A stretch of 64,000 nt of DNA. It comes from Sphingosinicellaceae bacterium. Lineage in GTDB: Bacteria; Pseudomonadota; Alphaproteobacteria; Sphingomonadales; Sphingomonadaceae. This document shows positions 18,898-28,120 of this stretch, piece after piece. Location: assembly GCA_019285715.1 (NCBI GenBank), contig CP079108.1:3177001-3241000 (forward strand), written 5' to 3'. Position numbers and translations under genes: made by a program. The notes under the pieces were generated by a model. The model saw nothing but the letters and a program-made list of their open reading frames with translations. It had not been told where the DNA came from and made no database searches. Position 1 is the first letter of the stretch; each line of letters opens with the position of its first letter.

Positions 18898-19896
18898 TCA
18901 GTGCGACCCCAGCGTCGATTGGCGAAAGGTCTCGAGCATCGCGAGATAGTCGGCGCGGCGAGCGATCAGATGCGGATGCCGCGACACGTCGAACATCTGC
19001 TCGCGGAAATAATGGGTCGCGCCGAGCGCCTCCGCGGCGGGATCGCCGTCGATAAAGCCCATGCAGACCTCGGCAATCGCGAGCAGGCGCAGCCACATTA
19101 TCGAGGTCAGGTCGGGATCGACGGCATCGATGAGCGAGGTCAACGGCTCGAGATAGCCCGGACCGCACGCAGACTGCTCGTCGAGGCAGGCGATGAATTC
19201 GTCCGGCCGGACAACACGGTCGGACTTATCGCCCCCCGCAACGATCATCTGGATGGAAATCAGCGGGATCTCGTCGCGGAACATGTGTTCGCGCTGATTG
19301 ACCCAGTCTACGTCTGGATGCGGCGGATGGTCGAGCGGGACGTCACTGCTCGACAGGCAGCGGTGCAGCTGTTCGCGGAAGCGCAGCAGGCGAATCGTCG
19401 ATGGATCGACCGAGAAATCGGCGTAGGCGAGTTGCCGGTCGATCAATTCCGTCAGCGCTAGCAGGCGGCCCAGCCGCATCAGGACGCTGCGACCGTAATA
19501 GGTCTTCACCGACGTCGAATAGCGAAACCGCCCGAGCGAGACGATCCGCCCGACATAGCCGACACTGGCATTGACGAGTTGGAAGCGCAGCGGCCCGATC
19601 GCGGCGTAGAGACGCTTGCGAGCCTCGAAGCGGTACGAACGATCCGCGGCTTCCTCGCCGAGCACGGTCTCGGTCGCGCGCTTGAGATCCGCCTCGAGCC
19701 TAGCGCCGGCGGCGGCATAATCGGCATCAAGGGCGGATTTGGACCGGGCCGACAGGTCAGCCAGCTCCGCCTTATGATCTTCCAGCCGCTTTGCGAACTG
19801 GTGATCGACGACGCGGCCGGCGAACCACTGCGTTCCGGCCCAGACGGTGCCTCCCGCCCCGAGCACCGAAAGTGCGACGGTCGGGAGGTCCACCAT
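18898..19896 (-). CDS. membrane-anchored protein of unknown function
   Basis: I do not recognise this 332-residue protein. Residues 5-27 (TVALSVLGAGGTVWAGTQWF) form one membrane segment. A charged helical stretch follows (about 30-75, FAKRLEDHKAELADLSARSK), probably a coiled coil. The remainder (80-332) looks alpha-helical and soluble, with motifs such as RFEARKRLYAAIGPLRFQL and ATHYFREQMFDVSRHP. Similar architectures, an N-terminal helix with a long soluble body, occur in scattered proteins of mobile or defence-adjacent regions, but nothing here supports a specific role. It sits between clpX and the MerR gene on the same strand, 15 bp after clpX's end and without obvious coupling. Confidence 0.7.
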   Translation of the reverse strand: MVDLPTVALSVLGAGGTVWAGTQWFAGRVVDHQFAKRLEDHKAELADLSARSKSALDADYAAAGARLEADLKRATETVLGEEAADRSYRFEARKRLYAAIGPLRFQLVNASVGYVGRIVSLGRFRYSTSVKTYYGRSVLMRLGRLLALTELIDRQLAYADFSVDPSTIRLLRFREQLHRCLSSSDVPLDHPPHPDVDWVNQREHMFRDEIPLISIQMIVAGGDKSDRVVRPDEFIACLDEQSACGPGYLEPLTSLIDAVDPDLTSIMWLRLLAIAEVCMGFIDGDPAAEALGATHYFREQMFDVSRHPHLIARRADYLAMLETFRQSTLGSH

Positions 19897-19911
19897 GCCG
19901 ATCTGACGGCG

Positions 19912-21162
19912 TTAGGCCGCCTTTTCCTTCACCGCGACGCGGACCGGCTCCTTGATGCCGAAGACCACGTCCTGGTCGACGATGACTTCCTCGACGTTCT
20001 CGAGGCCGGGCAGGTCGAACATCGTGTCGAGCAGGATCGACTCCATGATCGAGCGGAGGCCACGGGCGCCGGTCTTGCGCTCGATGGCGCGCTTGGCGAT
20101 CGCCGACAGCGCATCGGGCTCGAAGCTGAGCTTGACGCCCTCCATCTCGAACAGCCGCGCATACTGCTTAGACAGCGCGTTCTTCGGCTCGGTCAGGATC
20201 TTGATCAGCGCCGGCTCGTCGAGGTCTTCCAGCGTCGCGATGACCGGGAGACGTCCGATGAACTCCGGGATCAGGCCGAACTTGAGCAGGTCCTCGGGCT
20301 CGCACTGGCGCAACATCGCGCCGGTCCGGCGCTCGTCGGGTGCGGCGACGTGCGCGCCGAAGCCGATCGACTTGCCCTGCAGGCGGTCACCGATGATCTT
20401 CTCGAGGCCGTTGAAGGCACCGCCGCAGATGAACAGGATGTTCGTCGTGTCGACCTGCAGGAACTCCTGCTGCGGATGCTTGCGGCCACCCTGGGGAGGC
20501 ACGCTGGCGGTCGTGCCCTCCATGATCTTGAGCAGCGCCTGCTGGACGCCCTCGCCGCTGACGTCGCGGGTGATCGAGGGATTCTCCGCCTTGCGGCTGA
20601 TCTTGTCGATCTCGTCGATGTAGACGATGCCGCGCTGCGCCCGCTCGACGTTGTAGTCGGAAGCCTGGAGCAGCTTCAGGATGATGTTCTCGACATCCTC
20701 GCCGACGTAGCCGGCCTCGGTGAGGGTCGTCGCATCGGCCATCGTGAACGGCACGTCGAGCAGGCGCGCCATGGTCTGCGCCAGCAGCGTCTTGCCGCAG
20801 CCGGTCGGGCCGACGAGCAGGATGTTCGACTTTGCCAGCTCGACCTCGGCGCCCTTGGCCCCGTGGTTCAGCCGCTTGTAGTGGTTGTGCACCGCCACCG
20901 ACAGGACGCGCTTGGCATGCTGCTGGCCGATGACATAGTCATCGAGGTGCTTGCAGATCTCGCGCGGGGTTGGGACGCCGTCCTTGGTCTTCACCAGGGC
21001 GGTCTTGGTCTCCTCGCGGATGATGTCGTTGCACAGCTCGACACACTCGTCGCAGATGAACACCGTCGGACCGGCGATCAGCTTGCGCACCTCGTGCTGG
21101 CTCTTCCCGCAGAACGAGCAGTAGAGCGTGTTCTTCGAGTCCCCGCCACTCAACTTGGTCAT
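19912..21162 (-). CDS. clpX: ATP-dependent Clp protease ATP-binding subunit ClpX
   Basis: AAA+ unfoldase that delivers tagged proteins to ClpP. It has 416 residues. The N-terminal zinc domain has ligands in LYCSFCGK and [10 protein letters not shown] (Cys15, 18, 37, 40). The Walker A motif is GPTGCGKT, Walker B is IVYIDEIDK, the pore loop is GYVGEDVEN, and the ClpP-docking loop and sensor-2 [10 protein letters not shown] are present. In alphaproteobacteria ClpXP also destroys cell-cycle regulators such as CtrA. It lies 134 bp downstream of clpP on the same strand, the conserved clpP-clpX order. Nothing is truncated. Confidence 0.98.
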   Translation of the reverse strand: MTKLSGGDSKNTLYCSFCGKSQHEVRKLIAGPTVFICDECVELCNDIIREETKTALVKTKDGVPTPREICKHLDDYVIGQQHAKRVLSVAVHNHYKRLNHGAKGAEVELAKSNILLVGPTGCGKTLLAQTMARLLDVPFTMADATTLTEAGYVGEDVENIILKLLQASDYNVERAQRGIVYIDEIDKISRKAENPSITRDVSGEGVQQALLKIMEGTTASVPPQGGRKHPQQEFLQVDTTNILFICGGAFNGLEKIIGDRLQGKSIGFGAHVAAPDERRTGAMLRQCEPEDLLKFGLIPEFIGRLPVIATLEDLDEPALIKILTEPKNALSKQYARLFEMEGVKLSFEPDALSAIAKRAIERKTGARGLRSIMESILLDTMFDLPGLENVEEVIVDQDVVFGIKEPVRVAVKEKAA

Positions 21163-21296
21163 GGACGTCCTCTCCGGCCGGATCGCACTCTAACGGCCTT
21201 TCAGCTTGCGCGGCAAGCGTGGGCCTGCCGACGTGACATTAACGTGAATAGCGGCGCTATGGGTTAACGCGCACCAAGAAAGATGCTTGCGCGTCG

Positions 21297-21941
21297 TCAG
21301 GCAGCCCGCAGCGTCGCCTCGGCGTCGGTCGGCATCGGGCGCTTGTCCTCGATCGTATCGATCAGGCCGAACGCCTTTGCCTCCTCTGCCGACATGAACT
21401 TGTCGCGGTCCATGGCACGCTCGATGGTGTCGAGGTCCTGGCCCGTGTGCTTGGCATAAAGCTCGTTAAGTGCATGGCGGACACGAAGAATTTCCCGCGC
21501 CTGGATCTCGATGTCGGCGGCCATGCCCTGCGAACCACCGCTCGGCTGGTGGATCATGATGCGGGCGTTGCGGAGCGCGACGCGCATCCCCGGCTCACCG
21601 GCAGCGAGCAGGAAACTGCCCATCGACGACGCCTGGCCGACGCACACCGTGCCGACCTTGGGGCGGATGTATTGCATCGTGTCGTAGATCGCCATGCCGG
21701 CCGTGATCACACCGCCCGGCGAGTTGATGTACATGAAGATATCCTTCTTCGGATTCTCCGACTCGAGGAACAGCAACTGGGCGACGATCAGCGAGGCCAT
21801 GCCGTCCTCGACCTGGCCAGTCACGAAAATGATGCGCTCGCGGAGCAGCCGCGAGAAGATGTCGAACGACCGCTCACCGCGGTTGGACTGCTCGATAACC
21901 ATGGGAACGAGCATGGCGGTGGGATCGGTGGCAAAAGGCAT
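21297..21941 (-). CDS. clpP: ATP-dependent Clp protease proteolytic subunit
   Basis: Serine protease forming the tetradecameric chamber used by ClpX and ClpA. It has 214 residues. The catalytic triad is visible: Ser in [11 protein letters not shown], His in MIHQPSGG, and the downstream Asp in the helix after EIQAREIL. The substrate-binding strand [20 protein letters not shown] precedes the active serine. The ATG at 21941 (MPFATDP) was chosen because GGAG lies 6 nt upstream; a more upstream in-frame ATG has no such site. A membrane glycosyltransferase gene ends 50 bp upstream on the same strand. Confidence 0.98.
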   Translation of the reverse strand: MPFATDPTAMLVPMVIEQSNRGERSFDIFSRLLRERIIFVTGQVEDGMASLIVAQLLFLESENPKKDIFMYINSPGGVITAGMAIYDTMQYIRPKVGTVCVGQASSMGSFLLAAGEPGMRVALRNARIMIHQPSGGSQGMAADIEIQAREILRVRHALNELYAKHTGQDLDTIERAMDRDKFMSAEEAKAFGLIDTIEDKRPMPTDAEATLRAA

Positions 21942-21991
21942 TAAGGGCTCCGCTGGCTGTTCCGGTAACATCGGCGCGAACGGCCCGCGCT

Positions 21992-23344
21992 TCAAGCCCC
22001 CGCCGCCACGACCGCCGCCGGCACCGTCCGCCGCGCCCGCCACCACGTCCACAACCGCCAAGCACCGTCGCACGCCATTAAGAACAGCAGCGTCGAAACC
22101 ATGTAGCGGTAGCGCAGCAGCGGGTAGACGAGGATGTAGGGCACTGCGGGCAGCGTCACCGCCGCCAGCACATAGAGGTACAGCCAGCGCCGCCGCGCCA
22201 GCATCACCGCAAGCGTCAGCAGGCCGAAGATCGAGCCCGCCCAAATCAGCGCGACGCGGATGCCGGCACCCTGGGGAACACCACCGAAGCGGCTGAAGAA
22301 CCACGCCGGCGGCAGGTAATAGTCGCGGATGTTCTCGCGCCGGATGCGGTTCACGGTATCGGGATGGTTCGCCATCCAGTCGCGCGCAGTGTTCTCCAGC
22401 CGGCGGTTGTACTCGACGTCGCCGAGCCGGATGTAGTCGGCGCGGGCCTGCGCATTGTGCTGCGGGCTGATCACGTAGAACCGCTTGTTGTAGGCGTCCT
22501 GGCGGCTCTGGGTCAGCTGCGCGTCATGGTAGACGAACGACAGCGACAGCCCCAGCGACGACCGCGTCAGGATCAGGTTGCGGACGTTGTGCTGGTTGTA
22601 AAGCGCCCACGGCAGCGTCACCGCGGTGACGACGATCGCAGCCGCGGCGACCGGGATCATCCAGCGCGTCCAGCGCACGCGGCGGATCAGCAGGATGCCG
22701 ACCATGCCCGTCGCCGCCAGCCCGGAGGCCGGGTTGATAATCCCGATCGCGCCGACGCCAAGGCCGAAGCCGATCAGGCCGCGCGTCCCGATCGCACGTC
22801 CGCCGGCCTGCCACTCGCTGTCGGCCTTAAGCACCTGGAGCAGCATCAGCGCGATCAGGAGCGCGGAAATCCCGCCCTCCCAGCCGCGGAACTCGCGAAC
22901 CTCCAGCGAGAACTGCAGCGGCAGCAGGGTCACGATCGCGAGCCCCGCCAGCCGCGCCGGCATGCCGGCCCCGAGCAGGGCAAAGGCGCGGAAGGCGACG
23001 AGGAAACTGAGCGACACCACCGCGATCGCCTGCAGCGACAGCACGACGGTCGCGAGGTGGGTAACACCGAACAGCCGGTAGGCGGCGGCCGAAATCAGCG
23101 GCGTCGTCGGTGCGAGGTGCGCCGTCGGGCCGGTGCCCGCACCGAAGGCGTCCGCATACTGCCCCTTCGTCGCGAGCGCGATCGCGATGTGGTGGCTCTC
23201 GCTGGTGTAGGGATGAAGGTCGTCGACGACCACCAGCCAGCCGATACGCAGGATCGCACCGATGACGAGCAGGATGATCGGCAGCGACGGCAGCATCAGC
23301 CAGCGGTGCAACCTGTCGGACAGCGCATCGGGACGGGTGGACAA
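21992..23344 (-). CDS. polytopic membrane glycosyltransferase-like protein (GT-C type)
   Basis: An integral membrane protein of 450 residues with about ten hydrophobic helices and a large polar loop near 270-350. The N-terminal region resembles the first periplasmic loop of GT-C enzymes ([30 protein letters not shown]): an acidic residue soon after helix 1 is where such enzymes bind the polyprenyl-phosphate sugar donor. I did not find a diagnostic family motif, so the call rests on topology and on its neighbour, a polyprenyl-phosphate-glycosyltransferase-like GT2 gene ending 14 bp upstream of its start. Together they could transfer a sugar from a lipid carrier to a surface polymer, lipid or protein. 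An O-antigen-type or unknown membrane protein is the alternative. Confidence 0.65.
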   Translation of the reverse strand: MSTRPDALSDRLHRWLMLPSLPIILLVIGAILRIGWLVVVDDLHPYTSESHHIAIALATKGQYADAFGAGTGPTAHLAPTTPLISAAAYRLFGVTHLATVVLSLQAIAVVSLSFLVAFRAFALLGAGMPARLAGLAIVTLLPLQFSLEVREFRGWEGGISALLIALMLLQVLKADSEWQAGGRAIGTRGLIGFGLGVGAIGIINPASGLAATGMVGILLIRRVRWTRWMIPVAAAAIVVTAVTLPWALYNQHNVRNLILTRSSLGLSLSFVYHDAQLTQSRQDAYNKRFYVISPQHNAQARADYIRLGDVEYNRRLENTARDWMANHPDTVNRIRRENIRDYYLPPAWFFSRFGGVPQGAGIRVALIWAGSIFGLLTLAVMLARRRWLYLYVLAAVTLPAVPYILVYPLLRYRYMVSTLLFLMACDGAWRLWTWWRARRTVPAAVVAAGA

Positions 23345-23358
23345 GGCGAATCCTCGCG

Positions 23359-24357
23359 TCAGGGGACGGACATCAGGGTCTTGATGTCGACGGGATGCGG
23401 CCGCGCCGCGGTACCACGCTGGGCATCCTCGAGCAGCCGGACCTTCTCGAGGGTGATCTCGATGAGCTGGCGGTTATGGTTGATCAGGTCGGCGATCAGC
23501 CCGAGCAGCAGGGTCAGCAGGCCGACGATAAGCAGCGCGCCGCCGATGACGAGGCCCTGGATCTTCCCCTCGCCCTCGCCCATCGCGTAGTAGATCACGA
23601 AGCGCACGATGGGGATCAGTCCGGTGACCGCGGCGGCGAGACCGAGCACGCCGAACACGCGCAGCGGCTGGTACATCGAATACATCCGCAGTGTCGTCAC
23701 CGCCTGCCGCGTGATGAACTGCCGGATGCCCTTGAACAGGCGCGATTCGCGGGTCTTGGCGTTGCTGCGGATCGGCACGCTGGCATAGGAAATGCGCTTG
23801 GTGCCGACCTGGATCAGCATCTCGATGGTATAGCTGAACTTCGACAGGATGTTCAGCTTGAACGCCGCCTCCCGCGAGATCGCGCGGAAGCCGCTGACCG
23901 CGTCGGGAACCACCACGCCCGACAGGCGGCGGACGACGCGGCTGCCAAAAGTCTGCAACCGCCGCTTGTTCCCGGAGAAGTGGGAGATCGACGAGGTCTC
24001 GCGGTCGCCAACGACGACATCGGCGCGGCCCGCCAGGATCGGCTCGATCAGCTTGGGAATGTCGCCGCCGAAGTATTGGTTGTCGCCGTCGGTGTTGACG
24101 ATGATGTCGGCGCCGAGTGCAAGGGCGGTATCGAGTCCGGTGCGGAAGGTCAGGCCAAGGCCGACATTGTGCTTGCTGCGTACTATGTAGTCGACGCCGC
24201 AGTCGCGGGCGACTTCGACGGTGCGATCCGACGAACCGTCGTCGATGACAAGGATCTCGACGACATCGACGCCAGGGATCTTCCGGGGTATGTCGGCAAC
24301 GGTTTGCGCGAGCGTGGCTTCCTCATTGAAACATGGAATTTGCACGATCAGTTTCAT
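23359..24357 (-). CDS. glycosyltransferase family 2, DPM1/ArnC-like with C-terminal membrane helices
   Basis: A 332-residue enzyme expected to move a sugar from a nucleotide donor to a polyprenyl phosphate on the inner membrane face. The GT-A domain shows IPCFNEEATL at the start, the nucleotide-binding LVIDDGSSDRT, NVGLG, the metal-binding NTDGDNQY (DxD), and SGFRAISREA. Two hydrophobic segments near 240-265 and 278-303 anchor it in the membrane. The ATG at 24357 was chosen because a GGGGG Shine-Dalgarno lies 5 nt upstream. It heads a unit with the GT-C-like gene and is divergent from the methyltransferase gene across 108 bp. Confidence 0.9.
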   Translation of the reverse strand: MKLIVQIPCFNEEATLAQTVADIPRKIPGVDVVEILVIDDGSSDRTVEVARDCGVDYIVRSKHNVGLGLTFRTGLDTALALGADIIVNTDGDNQYFGGDIPKLIEPILAGRADVVVGDRETSSISHFSGNKRRLQTFGSRVVRRLSGVVVPDAVSGFRAISREAAFKLNILSKFSYTIEMLIQVGTKRISYASVPIRSNAKTRESRLFKGIRQFITRQAVTTLRMYSMYQPLRVFGVLGLAAAVTGLIPIVRFVIYYAMGEGEGKIQGLVIGGALLIVGLLTLLLGLIADLINHNRQLIEITLEKVRLLEDAQRGTAARPHPVDIKTLMSVP

Positions 24358-24465
24358 GAAAACCCCCAAGGCTTAATCCAGATTAGCTTTGTGCTGGCTG
24401 CATTGGCCCCCGAATAAACCCTTTACACTGTAAATGCGGGGATTGTTAAGGGATCGGAGACGCGA

Positions 24466-25182
24466 ATGGCGGAACTTAAATCGGCATACGTGGGGGCGAT
24501 GCGGAAAGCCCGGTCCGTTGCCGCGGGGATCGGGGTCGTGCCGTGGCTCGAATCGATGCCCGAGCGGCCGCTCGCGCGCTGGGCCCGCAGCCTGTTCGCG
24601 ATCTACGACATCGATGACATGGTCCGACTCGACCTGCCGTGGTGGAATTTCGCGGCGATCAACCGAGTCGACAGTTTCCTCCGCTCCCGGCCCGGCGCGC
24701 GGGTCTTCGAATACGGCAGCGGCGCCAGCACCGTCTGGCTCGGCCGCCGCGCCGCCGACGTGTTCAGCGTCGAACACGACGCCGGCTGGGCCCCGGTGGT
24801 CCGCGAGCAACTCGCCGCAATGCCAGGCGTCAGGCAGCGCATAGACCACCGGCTGGTACCGCCCGACGAGCCGCGCATCGACGACCCGGCCTATGCCTCG
24901 ACCAAGCCCGGCTGGCGCGAGCACTCGTTCCGCCGCTACGTCCACGCCATCGATGACGCCGACGGGCTGTTCGACGTCATCGTCATCGACGGACGGGCGC
25001 GCCCCGCCTGCCTCGACCACGCGGCCCCGCGCCTTGCCCGGGACGGCATCATCGTGTTCGACAACAGTCGGCGCGCCACCTATCAGGCAGCGATCGCCCG
25101 CTCGGGATTGCGCACCCAGGAATATGCCGGATTGACCGCCTGCCTGCCCTATCCCGACGCGACGACCCTGCTCCAGCGGTGA
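24466..25182 (+). CDS. class I SAM-dependent methyltransferase-like protein
   Basis: A 238-residue protein with the Rossmann methyltransferase fold. The SAM loop is VFEYGSGASTVWLGRRA (about 81-97), followed by the acidic second-strand residue in VFSVEHDAGW and by LFDVIVIDGRARPACL near 168-183. Proteins with the EYGSGASTVWL variant are often found in polysaccharide or glycolipid gene groups, fitting the neighbouring glycosyltransferases. The acceptor is unknown. The ATG follows GGAG by 9 nt. The stop overlaps the GTG start of the UPF0104 gene by 4 bp, so the two are coupled. Confidence 0.8.
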   Translation: MAELKSAYVGAMRKARSVAAGIGVVPWLESMPERPLARWARSLFAIYDIDDMVRLDLPWWNFAAINRVDSFLRSRPGARVFEYGSGASTVWLGRRAADVFSVEHDAGWAPVVREQLAAMPGVRQRIDHRLVPPDEPRIDDPAYASTKPGWREHSFRRYVHAIDDADGLFDVIVIDGRARPACLDHAAPRLARDGIIVFDNSRRATYQAAIARSGLRTQEYAGLTACLPYPDATTLLQR

Positions 25183-26093
25183 ACCGCACGGTGTTGCGGC
25201 GGCTCGCCCGGATTGCCGGCCGCCTGATCACGGTCGCCGCCTTCGTCTTCATCGCGCTCGCCATCCGCCGCGAATGGGGGGCCGTCGCCGACCGCCACCT
25301 GCCCGTCCGGATCTGGCCCGCCATCGCCGGGATCGCGGTCATCTACGGCAGCGCGCTGATGTTCAATGCCGAGGTCTGGCACCGGCTGATCTCCGACTTC
25401 GCGCGGACGCGGCTGCCGCGACGCGTCACGCTGCCCAGCTACGCGCTGTCGCAGCTGGCGAAATACGTGCCGGGCAACGTCTTCCAGTATGTCGGGCGGC
25501 ACGGCCTGATGTCCCGCGCCGGGGTCGCCAACGCGCCTTTGTTGCGGGCGATGACGTGGGACATCGGCTTCCTGCTGGTCGGTGCGTCGCTGACGGCGCT
25601 GCTGGCGTTCACGCTGTTCCCGATCGACATCGCGTTCCTGTCGGCCGCGCTGCTGCGCGACGCGGCGGTCGTTGCAGGCATCGTCGCGGTGGTCGCGGCG
25701 GGGGCGCTGTCGCTCAGCCCCTGGCTCGCCCGCCACGTCAGCGCGGCGCGCCCGCAGGTCACGACCGCCGTGATGGTGATTCCCTTGCTGCTCGGCTTCT
25801 TCACCGTGCAGGCGTCGGCGTTCACGTTGGTCGGGGCGCTGGTCACCGGGCAGCTCGTGCCGCAGCTGGCGACGGTCGCGGTAATCGCCTGGGTCGCGGG
25901 CTTCCTGCCGCTCGGCACCCCCGCCGGGCTCGGCACCCGCGAGGCGGTGATCCTGCTGCTCGCGGGGCCGCTGGTCGGACCGGCGGACGCGATCGTCGTC
26001 GCCGCACTGTTCCGGCTGACGACGACGCTCGGCGACTGCGTCTGCTACGCGATCGGGGTCGCGATCAACCGCCGGGAACTGCGCCCAGCCTGA
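25179..26093 (+). CDS. UPF0104 / lysylphosphatidylglycerol synthase transmembrane domain protein
   Basis: An integral membrane protein of 304 residues with about eight helices, related to the flippase domain of MprF and to AglD-associated proteins. Family signs are the segment LPSYALSQLAKYVPGNVFQYVGR with its conserved Lys-Tyr-x-Pro-Gly near 96-105, and LPLGTPAGLGTREAVILLLAGP near 243-264, which matches the characteristic P-G-G-L-G-x-R-E block. Homologues are thought to move lipids or lipid-linked sugars across the membrane. It starts with GTG overlapping the methyltransferase stop. It is convergent with tig, with palindrome copy 3 between. Confidence 0.82.
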   Translation: MNRTVLRRLARIAGRLITVAAFVFIALAIRREWGAVADRHLPVRIWPAIAGIAVIYGSALMFNAEVWHRLISDFARTRLPRRVTLPSYALSQLAKYVPGNVFQYVGRHGLMSRAGVANAPLLRAMTWDIGFLLVGASLTALLAFTLFPIDIAFLSAALLRDAAVVAGIVAVVAAGALSLSPWLARHVSAARPQVTTAVMVIPLLLGFFTVQASAFTLVGALVTGQLVPQLATVAVIAWVAGFLPLGTPAGLGTREAVILLLAGPLVGPADAIVVAALFRLTTTLGDCVCYAIGVAINRRELRPA

Positions 26094-26107
26094 ACTCGAG
26101 CGACACT

Positions 26108-26194
26108 TGTCATCCCGGGCTCGACCCGGGACCCGGCTAGCACCGCGTCCAGTCCTCGTGGTTAGCTGGGTCCCGGGTCAAGCCCGGGATGACA
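26108..26194. repeat. dispersed GC-rich palindrome, copy 3
   Basis: Arms TGTCATCCCGGGCTCGACCC / GGGTCAAGCCCGGGATGACA, each continued by the CCCGGGACCC-type segment, around a loop of about 25 nt. Sits between the convergent ends of the UPF0104 gene (26093) and tig (26221). Confidence 0.9.
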
Positions 26195-26220
26195 GCTCCG
26201 CATGCGTCTCGCGCCGCCCC

Positions 26221-27843
26221 TTATTCGGCAGCAGGCTCGGCGGCCTTCTTGGCGCGCTTCGGCTTGGCGGCGACGGCGGCAACCGGCTCGTCGCTAAGCG
26301 TCGGGCCGTCGGTGAACACCTCCGACTCGTCCTTGACCGGCGCGTCCGGGTCGACAGCCTTCGCCTTCTTGGCGCGCGGTGCCTTGGCGGGCTTTGCGGC
26401 AGCAGCCGGAGCATGGTCATGGTCGCCATGATCGTGGCCGGCATGATCGTGCCCGCTGTGATCATGGCCGTGGTCATGATCGCAGTCGGGACCGTGGACG
26501 TGGCCGCCCGGGGTCTCGTCGTCGCTCTCGATTTCTGCGGTCAGCGTGTCGCGATCGACGGTGCGCTCGGTGATCTCGGCCTTGCCGATCAGATAATCGA
26601 CGACCTTGTCCTCATACAGCGGCGCGCGCAGCTGGGCGGCCGCCATCGCGTTCTCCTGGAAGTACTTGATGACCTGGTCGCGCTCCTTGGGGTAGCGGCT
26701 GGCCTCCTGCGCGATCAGGCGGTTCATTTCGGACGGGCTGACGGTGACGCCGCCCTGCTGGCCGATCTCCGAAAGGAGGAGCCCGAGGCGGACGCGGCGC
26801 TCGGCGATGCGGCGATACTCCGGCTTCTCGCTCTCGAGGCCCTCGAGGGCCGCAGCCTGGTCCTCTTCGTGGCTCGCTTCATGCTCGAGCTGCTGCCAGA
26901 TCTGCTCGAACTCGGCGTTGACCATCGACTCCGGCACCGCGAAGTCGTGCGCGGCGGCCAGCGTGTCGAGAAGCTTGCGCTTCATGTGCGTGCGGGTCAG
27001 CTGGCCAAGCTCGCTGGTCAGCTGGTCCTTGAGAATTTCCTTGAGCCCGTCGAGCGTGTCGAGGCCGAGCGCCTTGGCGAACTCGTCGTCGAGCACGGTT
27101 TCCTTCACGGTCTGGACCTCGTTGACGGTGACCGCGAACTCGGCGTCCTTACCCTTGAGGTAGGCGACGTTGTAATCGTCGGGGAAGGTCACCTTGACGG
27201 TACGCTCGTCATTGGCCTTCACGCCGACGAGCTGGTCCTCGAAGCCGGGGATGAGCTGGCCCGAGCCGAGCTCGACGCGCATGCCCTCGCCCTTGCCGCC
27301 GTCAAAGGCCACGCCGTCGACAGTGCCGAGGAAGTCGATCAGCACCGCGTCACCGACCACCGCAACGTGCGTGGCGGGGGCGGACTCGAAGCTCTTCTGC
27401 TGGTCCGAGAGACGCTTGAGTGCGGCATCAAGGTCGGCATCGGTCGGCTCGACGACGAGCTTCTCGAGCTTCAGCCCCTCGATGTTCGGGGTCTCGATCG
27501 TCGGCAGCACCTCGACCGCAACCTTGAAGTCGATGTCGGTACCCTCCGCGACGTTCTCGTCGAGGTCGACCTGCGGCTGCATCGCCGGGCGCAGCTTGTG
27601 CTCCGCCATCAGCTGCTGGACGCCCTCGTTGACAGCGGCCTGCAGCACTTCGCCGTGGAGCGCCGGGCCGTGCATCTTCTTGACGAGGTTGAGCGGCACC
27701 TTGCCGGGGCGGAAGCCGGGCATCCGCACCTGCTTGGCGACCTCGACGGCGCGTGCATCGATCTTCTCGGCCAGCGCGGCGGCCGGGATGTGCACGCTGT
27801 ACTCGCGCTTCAGGCCCTCGTTCAGAGTCTCGGAAATACGCAT
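26221..27843 (-). CDS. tig: trigger factor with His-rich C-terminal extension
   Basis: Ribosome-bound chaperone and peptidyl-prolyl isomerase that shields nascent chains. The ribosome-binding domain is at 1-145, with the signature GFRPGKVPLNLVKK near 42-55 matching the family GFRxGKxP. The FKBP-type domain lies at about 150-240 (GDAVLIDFLGTVDG, LGSGQLIPGFEDQLVG), followed by the helical chaperone domain to about 440. The protein is 540 residues against the usual 430-450. The extra tail begins at about 446 with twelve histidines in some 32 residues (HDHGHDHSGHDHAGHDH), one cysteine, then a Lys/Ala/Pro-rich end. Such a stretch would bind Ni, Zn or Cu, as the tail of SlyD does. The ATG at 27843 gives the family start MRISETLN. 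tRNA-Leu lies immediately upstream. Confidence 0.96.
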   Translation of the reverse strand: MRISETLNEGLKREYSVHIPAAALAEKIDARAVEVAKQVRMPGFRPGKVPLNLVKKMHGPALHGEVLQAAVNEGVQQLMAEHKLRPAMQPQVDLDENVAEGTDIDFKVAVEVLPTIETPNIEGLKLEKLVVEPTDADLDAALKRLSDQQKSFESAPATHVAVVGDAVLIDFLGTVDGVAFDGGKGEGMRVELGSGQLIPGFEDQLVGVKANDERTVKVTFPDDYNVAYLKGKDAEFAVTVNEVQTVKETVLDDEFAKALGLDTLDGLKEILKDQLTSELGQLTRTHMKRKLLDTLAAAHDFAVPESMVNAEFEQIWQQLEHEASHEEDQAAALEGLESEKPEYRRIAERRVRLGLLLSEIGQQGGVTVSPSEMNRLIAQEASRYPKERDQVIKYFQENAMAAAQLRAPLYEDKVVDYLIGKAEITERTVDRDTLTAEIESDDETPGGHVHGPDCDHDHGHDHSGHDHAGHDHGDHDHAPAAAAKPAKAPRAKKAKAVDPDAPVKDESEVFTDGPTLSDEPVAAVAAKPKRAKKAAEPAAE

Positions 27844-27875
27844 CGGTGTTCTCGTTCTCTGGACAAAGGCGAAGT

Positions 27876-27960
27876 TGGTGCGGGCGAAGGGACTCGAACC
27901 CCCACGTCTTTCGACAACAGGACCTAAACCTGCCGCGTCTACCAGTTCCGCCACGCCCGC
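27876..27960 (-). tRNA. tRNA-Leu (anticodon UAG)
   Basis: An 85-nt gene including an encoded CCA end. The acceptor stem is GCGGGCG / CGCCCGC. The anticodon stem GCAGG / CCTGT encloses TTTAGGT with anticodon TAG, reading CUA (and probably other CUN) leucine codons. A long variable arm (TGTCGAAAGACG) marks it as a class II tRNA, and the T arm contains GTTCGAGTC. It lies 32 bp upstream of tig on the same strand. Confidence 0.96.
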
Positions 27961-28020
27961 AGGGGTGAAGGTGAAGGGGGCGTCTATAACAAGCGGTGGC
28001 GGAAGGGCAAGGTCGGGCCG

Positions 28021-28119
28021 CTATACCAGCCACCACCGGATCAGTCCGCCGACCACCAGTACCGTCGCGACCCCCGCCGCCCAGAGCCCGACGAACCACG
28101 CCAGCCGCCGCGGCCACAT
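28021..28119 (-). CDS. DUF2474 small membrane protein, cytochrome bd accessory subunit
   Basis: A 32-residue single-helix protein (MWPRRLAWFVGLWAAGV, then VLVVGGLIRWWLV). Its size, the RRLxWFxxxW start and its place directly after cydB match the DUF2474 family, which accompanies cyanide-insensitive cytochrome bd operons and is the counterpart of CydX. It probably stabilises the oxidase. The ATG follows the cydB stop after one base, so translation is coupled. It is the last gene of the operon. Confidence 0.82.
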   Translation of the reverse strand: MWPRRLAWFVGLWAAGVATVLVVGGLIRWWLV

Positions 28120-28120
28120 C

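Noticed and set aside
19579-21267. Long plus-strand frame (about 560 codons) opposite clpX
   Set aside because: Shadow of clpX; the translation is repetitive charged sequence without any recognisable fold.
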